Source of the DNA: SIG588 sp045599305
Lineage (GTDB): Bacteria; Bacillota; Clostridia; Oscillospirales; Acutalibacteraceae
Assembly (NCBI GenBank): GCA_045599305.1
Contig: JAZRVU010000040.1
Coordinates: forward strand, 1-11,953
Direction of reading: 5' to 3'
Length of the DNA stretch: 11,953 bases
The notes beneath the pieces were generated by a model that was given only the letters and a program-made list of their open reading frames with translations, made no database searches and was not told the DNA's origin. Shown here piece after piece: positions 7,952-11,953 of the stretch (its first letter is position 1; every line of letters begins with the position of its first letter). The translations under genes were made by a program, and so were the position numbers.

Positions 7952-8011
7952 TGAACGGCGCGTAAATAGTATGTGAACTATATTGTAACTGTGTGTAAAC
8001 AGTATGTGAAT
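7946..8011 (-). promoter_or_regulatory. Six tandem 11-bp direct repeats, Pho-box-like (copy A)
   Basis: Six contiguous units of exactly 11 bp were read on the minus strand. In order toward the gene they are ATTCACATACT, GTTTACACACA, GTTACAATATA, GTTCACATACT, ATTTACGCGCC and GTTCATTACAA. The consensus is RTTYACAYACT. The 11-bp period and the TTYACA core match boxes bound head-to-tail by OmpR-family regulators, notably Gram-positive PhoP (TTHACA with spacing of about 5 bp). The last unit ends about 83 nt before the lipoprotein A start codon. Confidence 0.75.
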
Positions 8012-8024
8012 TACACCGTTCTCG

Positions 8025-8153
8025 TCAGTGAGCAGACCGGCAAAGCGGTGTTTGCCGCATGGACAGACAACTGTTGCCGGACACCACCAGATGATCCTGC
8101 AGCGTGACGCCCGCCATGGCGAGCGCCTCGGAAAGCGCCACGGTGGCGGAAAG
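8025..8153 (-). pseudogene. radC: Fossil of the radC 3' end
   Basis: About 112 bp (8035-8146) match the 3' end of the intact radC (9550-9661) with only a handful of mismatches. In frame they encode the C-terminal RadC residues ALSEALAMAG through MRQTPLCRSA. The last codons are altered to SAH and a stop (8027-8025), because an internal deletion fused the coding end to the former intergenic DNA. There is no start codon, no MPN-domain metal site and no ribosome binding site, so it cannot make a working protein. It lies directly downstream of the lipoprotein B stop and is a by-product of a tandem duplication. Confidence 0.9.
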
Positions 8154-8159
8154 CGTATA

Positions 8160-9296
8160 TCAGTCCTCCAAGTTGTTGATCCAGACCACCGGCGTGGTGC
8201 ATACGCGAATCATCTGTTCCTGTGCCGTGCGCTGCTTCATGCCGGGCACCAGCGGGATGAGCATGAGCTGCAGCGCGTGCGCATCGGTGAACCGGGTGAA
8301 ATCCAGATCGAGCGAGAGCACAACACCCGCCATGCCGTCGTTGTTCGGGAGCCGGGCATCCGCATAGTATTTGCCCTCGAACACGGGGGCAAACTCGCCG
8401 TCCAGCCGCATCATCAGGCGATAGAGGGGGGTGCACTTGTCGCTTCCACACAGGTCGATGCGCAGGCGGTTGCCTTTCTCCAGCGGAAAGGCATAAGCAC
8501 CCACAGTGTACCCGGCCTCCTGCATCTTCTGATTATAAGCGCCGATATCCATTTCCTCGTGTATGAGATACATCCACTCCTCTGTGCGTGCCTCGCGGGT
8601 GGGATTCGTCACCGTGGGGCGCAGAAGATAGAAGCCATCCTCCGTGATGTCGGTGACCCCCGTTTCGATCTGCAGGGCATCCACCGTCTGCTGGGTCGGT
8701 GCTTCGGCCTCGAAATCCACGGGATAGCAGCCCGTGGAGACGGAATGGCACCAGTTGCCCTTATCGCACTCCTCATATCCGGGGCGATAGTTGGGCGAGG
8801 GCGTGATGACCACAAAAAGCGCCAGACAGTCACCCGCATGGCCGCAAACAGGTGTAAAAGTGATGGGCAGTGTGTAGTCGGTGTCCCGGCGGGCATCGAA
8901 ATAGTATTCCTCCACCTCCTGCGTGCAGGCGGCGGCACCCTCGGCCTCCCCCACCGTGAAGGGCTGCGGCACACCGTTCAAAAACAGGCGAATGCTCATC
9001 TGCTCCCCCACGTCGGCCAATGCGCCCTCATTCTCCTCATGTCTGATCACATAACCGAAGGAGATCGGCTCGCCGGTGTAGCGCAGGAGCTGCGTCTCTT
9101 CATCGGCATTGTCACCGACCGCGGCATACATGCCCAGTCCCCGCTCTGTGGCCGGCAGAGCAGTGAAAACCGTCCGCGTATCATTGTGTCTGACTGCCGT
9201 ATTGCCCACAGGTTTTGTTCGGGCACAACCACACAAGCCGAAAAGACATGCGCCGATCGATACCGCACTGCACACACGTTTCCACATTTTTTGCAT
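8160..9296 (-). CDS. Cys-rich lipoprotein of unknown function, copy B
   Basis: This is a paralogue of the lipoprotein at 6718-7863, 378 residues long, with the same signal peptide plan (MQKMWKR, lipobox LCGC, Cys24). It has the same start context (ATG 9296, AAGGAG ending 8 nt upstream) and the same nine mature cysteines. Residues from about IRLFLNG to the end differ from copy A at roughly one site in ten by eye. The segment from the signal peptide to about residue 100 is much more divergent and three residues shorter. The last few residues also differ (NNLED versus STPEG). It has its own 11-bp repeat block. It ends beside the radC fossil with no terminator, so its transcript may continue into copy A. 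Function is unknown; it is presumably anchored on the outer face of the membrane. Confidence 0.87.
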   Translation of the reverse strand: MQKMWKRVCSAVSIGACLFGLCGCARTKPVGNTAVRHNDTRTVFTALPATERGLGMYAAVGDNADEETQLLRYTGEPISFGYVIRHEENEGALADVGEQMSIRLFLNGVPQPFTVGEAEGAAACTQEVEEYYFDARRDTDYTLPITFTPVCGHAGDCLALFVVITPSPNYRPGYEECDKGNWCHSVSTGCYPVDFEAEAPTQQTVDALQIETGVTDITEDGFYLLRPTVTNPTREARTEEWMYLIHEEMDIGAYNQKMQEAGYTVGAYAFPLEKGNRLRIDLCGSDKCTPLYRLMMRLDGEFAPVFEGKYYADARLPNNDGMAGVVLSLDLDFTRFTDAHALQLMLIPLVPGMKQRTAQEQMIRVCTTPVVWINNLED

Positions 9297-9356
9297 AACC
9301 ATTTCTCCTTTTATAATTTTTTTGCGTGGTTTGGAAGAATATTCCCCTCTGCATTT

Positions 9357-9384
9357 ACAATAGCACGATCGCTCATAATTGTAA
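9357..9384 (-). promoter_or_regulatory. Possible promoter of lipoprotein B
   Basis: The element matches that of copy A base for base at a constant offset of 1433: TATTGT (9362-9357) preceded by TGC, and TTACAA (9384-9379) 16 nt upstream, inside the last 11-bp repeat. The consensus match is weak, as expected for an activator-dependent promoter. Confidence 0.45.
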
Positions 9385-9444
9385 TGAACGGCGCGTAAAC
9401 AGTATGTGAATTAAACTGTAACAGTGTGTAAACGGAATGTGAAT
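9379..9444 (-). promoter_or_regulatory. Six tandem 11-bp direct repeats, Pho-box-like (copy B)
   Basis: Six contiguous 11-bp units on the minus strand are ATTCACATTCC, GTTTACACACT, GTTACAGTTTA, ATTCACATACT, GTTTACGCGCC and GTTCATTACAA. The block has the same order, length and phase as that before copy A. Differences fall mostly at degenerate places, such as G/A at position 1 and the last bases of a unit. The TTYAC core is kept in units 1, 2, 4 and 5. Confidence 0.75.
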
Positions 9445-9483
9445 CACACGTTTTTTGTCAGTGAACAGATCGTGCAATTTTAC

Positions 9484-9519
9484 AAAAAATCCCCCGCGGG
9501 ACAGTTCATCCCGCGGGGG
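9484..9519 (-). terminator. Intrinsic terminator of radC
   Basis: Perfect 11-bp arms (9491-9501 and 9509-9519), with a CCCCCGCGGG core and a 7-nt loop, form a strong hairpin. On the minus strand it is followed by a run of six T (9489-9484). It lies 15 nt past the radC stop and should end the araC-radC transcript. The corresponding segment is missing next to the radC fossil. Confidence 0.93.
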
Positions 9520-9533
9520 TGTTGTTTACAATG

Positions 9534-10235
9534 TCACTCCTTAAAGGCGGACCGGCAAAGCGGTGTCTGCCGCATGGACAGATAACTGTTGCCGGACACC
9601 ACCAGATGATCCTGCAGCGTGACGCCCGCCATGGCGAGCGCCTCGGACAGCGCCGCGGTGGAGGCCACATCCTCGGCCGAGGGGATGCTTTTGCCGCCGG
9701 GATGGTTGTGCGCCGCGACCACCACGGTGGCGTTGCAGCGCAGCGCCAGACGCAGTGCCTCGCGCACATTGATCTCGGTGGCGTGGACGCTGCCCTGCGA
9801 CAAAAAGCCGTCGCCCAGCACATGGCCGCTGTTGTCCAGACAGATCAGCAGCACCCGCTCGTTCTCCACACCGATGAAGCGGTTGATGATGTAATTCGCC
9901 AGTTTATCCATGGTGTTCAGCGTGCGGTCGGCCGCATACCGCTCGCGCTGGCACTCCTCCTGCAGGGTGCGGCAGAGCATGACCAGCGTGGCGGCGTTTG
10001 GAGTCATACCCGGCACCGCCAGCAATTCCTCATACGGCGCGGCCAACAGCGCAGAAAGCGACCCGAACCGCTCCACCAGCCGGTGCGCCAACTCGTTCGT
10101 ATCCTTGCGCGGAATGCCGAAAAAGAGCAGCAGCTCCACCAGTTGATGGCGGTCGAACCCGCCGGCGCCCCATGCACGGAAGCGCTCCTTCACCCGCTCG
10201 CGGTGACCGGCGTGGATATTATCGGTGTCTGCCAT
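9534..10235 (-). CDS. radC: RadC family JAB/MPN-domain protein
   Basis: This is a full-length RadC (UPF0758) protein of 233 aa, the family's usual size. The N-terminal part (about 10-95) is the helical UPF0758 domain with a helix-hairpin-helix-like stretch, ELLAVPGMTPNAA. The C-terminal part is the MPN/JAB domain. Its JAMM metal motif is complete: HNHPGGKSIPSAED (176-189; H176, H178, S186, D189), with the likely catalytic Glu126 in NER. Despite the name, a role in DNA repair is not well established. ATG 10235 has AAAGGGGTGA about 6 nt upstream, inside the end of the preceding regulator gene, whose stop is 6 nt away, so the two are probably co-transcribed. A strong terminator follows. Its 3' end was copied into the duplication at 8025-8153. 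Confidence 0.95.
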   Translation of the reverse strand: MADTDNIHAGHRERVKERFRAWGAGGFDRHQLVELLLFFGIPRKDTNELAHRLVERFGSLSALLAAPYEELLAVPGMTPNAATLVMLCRTLQEECQRERYAADRTLNTMDKLANYIINRFIGVENERVLLICLDNSGHVLGDGFLSQGSVHATEINVREALRLALRCNATVVVAAHNHPGGKSIPSAEDVASTAALSEALAMAGVTLQDHLVVSGNSYLSMRQTPLCRSAFKE

Positions 10236-10241
10236 GATCGG

Positions 10242-11087
10242 TCACCCCTTTGTTTCCTCAGTCTTGGAAAGACGGTACACATTCGGTGTGATACCGGTCA
10301 GCCGCCGGAACACCGAAATGAAATGCGAAGTGGTGGAAAACCCGCAGGCAAACGCGGCGTCCGACACCGTTTTGCCCGCGGCCAGCATATTTTTGGCCAC
10401 CGCGATCTTTTTGGCGGTGATATACTGCTTGAGCGTCACCCCCATGCGGTCGTGGAAGGTGGTGGAGAGATAGGAGGCGTTGACATGGAACATATCCGCA
10501 ATGGAATGCACCGTGCCCACCTCGTCGGCGTAGAGCTCCAGATAGGCCAGCACGTCGGCGACCAGCTGCTCGGCATTGGAGCCGGCCTGACGGCAGGGGC
10601 CGCCCGGCTCGGCCATGTTCAGGATGCGCAGCACACGCATCAGCCCCGCGCAGAGCACATAGTGCGGCTCCTCCTGCTCGATATCGTGGCTGATCTGCCG
10701 CAGCCCCTGCAGCAGTTCCTGATACTGTGTCTCGTTCAATTTGAGCAGCGAGCCGCCCTTGTGCAGAAAGGCCAGCGGGTCGGCCGAATGATCCATGTAG
10801 GAGAACGCGTCGGCAGGCAGGCCGATGAAGAAGCGTTCATAGGGTACCCGACTGCGCACCAGCGGCTTGTGCAGCACATTTTCGTGCGCCAGCACCACGT
10901 CCCCCCGCTGCAGGCGGATGCACTCGTTATCCAGCAGGAAGTCGATCTCGCCCGACACGTACACGTAGATCTCCACGTAGTCGTGCAGGTGCAGATGATG
11001 CATGGAGGTGGAGGGGATATCCACGATATGACTGAACAGGATCTCCCGGCCGGCGACCACGCCGATATCCTTCATATTGATTCTCAT
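10242..11087 (-). CDS. AraC family transcriptional regulator
   Basis: This is a 281-residue two-domain regulator. The N-terminal cupin (about 15-80) has the ligand-pocket motif HHLHLHDYVEI (30-40) and a YVSGEIDFLL strand, typical of sugar-sensing members. The C-terminal AraC domain (about 175-275) has a first helix-turn-helix near 193-213 (SIADMFHVNASYLSTTF) and a second near 240-261 (TVSDAAFACGFSTTSHFISVF), followed by the conserved RRLTGITPNVYR. I chose ATG 11087, preceded by GGGTGAT; in-frame starts at 11111 (ATG) and 11120 (TTG) have no ribosome binding site. It is divergent from a Gfo/Idh/MocA dehydrogenase and probably regulates it. It is followed 6 nt later by radC. Confidence 0.93.
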   Translation of the reverse strand: MRINMKDIGVVAGREILFSHIVDIPSTSMHHLHLHDYVEIYVYVSGEIDFLLDNECIRLQRGDVVLAHENVLHKPLVRSRVPYERFFIGLPADAFSYMDHSADPLAFLHKGGSLLKLNETQYQELLQGLRQISHDIEQEEPHYVLCAGLMRVLRILNMAEPGGPCRQAGSNAEQLVADVLAYLELYADEVGTVHSIADMFHVNASYLSTTFHDRMGVTLKQYITAKKIAVAKNMLAAGKTVSDAAFACGFSTTSHFISVFRRLTGITPNVYRLSKTEETKG

Positions 11088-11246
11088 ACAATCACCCAAC
11101 AAATCTGCCATTTTTGCCAAAAAATTTGATATTCAGCGCCTTTGATCGGTGCTAAAATGGATTTTAGTAAAAATTTGAATATGACATTTCACAGATACAT
11201 CATATCACAAATCGAAAATTCTGTAAATAGTTGCGGAGGGATTTTT
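11088..11246. promoter_or_regulatory. Divergent control region, araC-type gene / dehydrogenase
   Basis: This A/T-rich stretch of 159 nt separates two divergent genes. It holds a 16-bp near-perfect palindrome, CTAAAAT-GG-ATTTTAG (11152-11167). It also holds a direct repeat of AAATTTGA with flanking similarity (11119-11132 and 11169-11182, 49 bp apart). Either could bind the regulator. A weak + strand promoter is possible: ATGACA (11181-11186), 16 nt, TATCAC (11203-11208). No confident minus-strand promoter was seen. Confidence 0.5.
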
Positions 11247-11953
11247 ATGCAGCCGGTCAGAATACTGTGTGTGGGCATCGGCGGATATGCCAACGTCTAT
11301 CTGGAAGCCCTGCTCAAATGCCCCGACCCGGATTTCACGATCGTGGGCATGGTGGATGTGTTCCCCGAAGGGTGCCGGTTTCTTGACGAACTGAAGGGAC
11401 GCGGCATACCGCTTTTTGCCACCATGGAGGAGTTTTTTAAAAACGGTGAGGCCGATCTGGCCATCATCACCACCCCCATCCAGTTCCACACGCCGCAGGT
11501 GCTGTGCGCACTGGCGCACGGCTGCCACGTGATGTGCGAAAAGCCGCTCTCGGGTGTGTCGGCCGACGCCGAAATGCTGGAGCAGGCCGCCAAAGCGGCC
11601 GGCCGCTTCGTCATGATCGGGTACCAGTGGAGTTACTCGACCGCCGTCAACGCGCTCAAGCGGGACATCACCGCCGGGCGCTACGGTGCGCCGCAGCTGC
11701 TCAAAACGCTGGTGCTGTGGCCCCGCCCGCAGGACTATTTCACCCGCGGCGCCGGCTGGGGCGGCAAACGCACCGTGAGCGGCGTGACCATCAACGACAG
11801 CGTGGCCAACAACGCCGCCGCCCACTACCTGCACAATATCCTCTACGTCACCGGCGGTGCGGACGGCCGCAGCAGCGAGGTCAAGGAGATCGTCTCATGT
11901 GATCTGTGCCGCACCAACGCCATCGAAAATTTCGACACCGCCGGTATCCGCTT
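11247..11953 (+). CDS. Gfo/Idh/MocA family oxidoreductase (partial, runs off right edge)
   Basis: This is the N-terminal 235 codons of an NAD(P)-dependent sugar or cyclitol dehydrogenase; the family usually has 330-400 residues. ATG 11247 has a strong GGAGGG ribosome binding site (11235-11240) 6 nt upstream. The Rossmann fold opens with VRILCVGIGGYANVY, carrying the GxGxxA-type loop (10-15). The second strand ends in MVDVFP (35-40). ITTP (74-77) and the catalytic CEKPLS (97-102, Lys99) follow. The beginning of the C-terminal domain has NNAAAHYLHNILY (188-200), with His193 as the probable catalytic histidine. The frame is open to position 11953. Its placement opposite an AraC-type cupin regulator suggests induction by the sugar it oxidises. 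The substrate cannot be deduced. Confidence 0.93.
   Translation, partial: MQPVRILCVGIGGYANVYLEALLKCPDPDFTIVGMVDVFPEGCRFLDELKGRGIPLFATMEEFFKNGEADLAIITTPIQFHTPQVLCALAHGCHVMCEKPLSGVSADAEMLEQAAKAAGRFVMIGYQWSYSTAVNALKRDITAGRYGAPQLLKTLVLWPRPQDYFTRGAGWGGKRTVSGVTINDSVANNAAAHYLHNILYVTGGADGRSSEVKEIVSCDLCRTNAIENFDTAGIR

Noticed and set aside
8028..9398. Long + strand frames opposite copies A and B (also 6691-7851) that resemble each other
   Set aside because: They are alike only because the underlying genes are duplicates. The minus-strand frames have signal peptides, lipoboxes and ribosome binding sites; the plus-strand frames do not.
7946..9444. Repeat arrays as a CRISPR or plasmid iteron origin
   Set aside because: The units are 11 bp with no spacers, so they are not CRISPR. 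There is no rep gene or AT-rich melting region, and the arrays sit directly before genes, which suits an operator better.
6689..9665. The duplication as a mobile element
   Set aside because: No transposase, terminal inverted repeats or target-site duplication was seen. The radC fossil shows simple tandem duplication.
9519..11129. Long + strand open frame of 536 codons opposite radC and the AraC gene
   Set aside because: It is a GC-rich antisense shadow: composition is His/Gln/Arg-rich, it has no ribosome binding site, and both minus-strand genes have clear domain motifs.

Overview
The window looks like chromosomal DNA of a GC-rich member of the Bacillota, class Clostridia (probably the Oscillospirales group). 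The reasons are AGGAG-type ribosome binding sites, four short lipoprotein signal peptides, GC-rich third codon positions, an ABC-2 transporter with a large two-part permease, and a Gram-positive-style array of TTYACA repeats. This placement is inferred from general character, not from a marker gene.

Layout, left to right. A metallo-beta-lactamase-fold hydrolase (+, 45-797) converges on a secreted 5'-nucleotidase/UshA-type lipoprotein (-, 852-2522) across a bidirectional terminator (809-848). The nucleotidase has its own good sigma-A promoter (2546-2574). To its right is a tightly coupled minus-strand set: ABC ATPase (5757-6638), two-part ABC-2 permease (3553-5760) and a small beta-rich lipoprotein (2600-3556), joined by ATGA overlaps. 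Upstream of these, on the same strand, are two closely related lipoproteins of unknown function, copy A (6718-7863) and copy B (8160-9296). Then come radC (9534-10235) and an AraC-family regulator (10242-11087), spaced as an operon. A Gfo/Idh/MocA-type dehydrogenase (+, from 11247) starts divergently from the regulator and runs off the right edge.

The most interesting part is 6.7-9.7 kb. Copies A and B, with their promoter regions, are a tandem duplication. A fossil of the 3' end of radC (8025-8153) sits between them and shows how it arose: one unit carried the end of radC, its intergenic region and the lipoprotein gene. An 82-bp deletion later removed the radC terminator from the older position. 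Upstream of each lipoprotein gene is a block of six back-to-back 11-bp direct repeats, consensus RTTYACAYACT on the coding strand (7946-8011 and 9379-9444). The period and core match PhoP/PhoB-type response-regulator boxes. I infer that the lipoproteins, and possibly the ABC transporter downstream of copy A, answer to phosphate limitation or another OmpR-family signal. The nearby nucleotidase would fit a phosphate theme but lacks such a block.

No CRISPR array, insertion sequence, tRNA or rRNA was seen.
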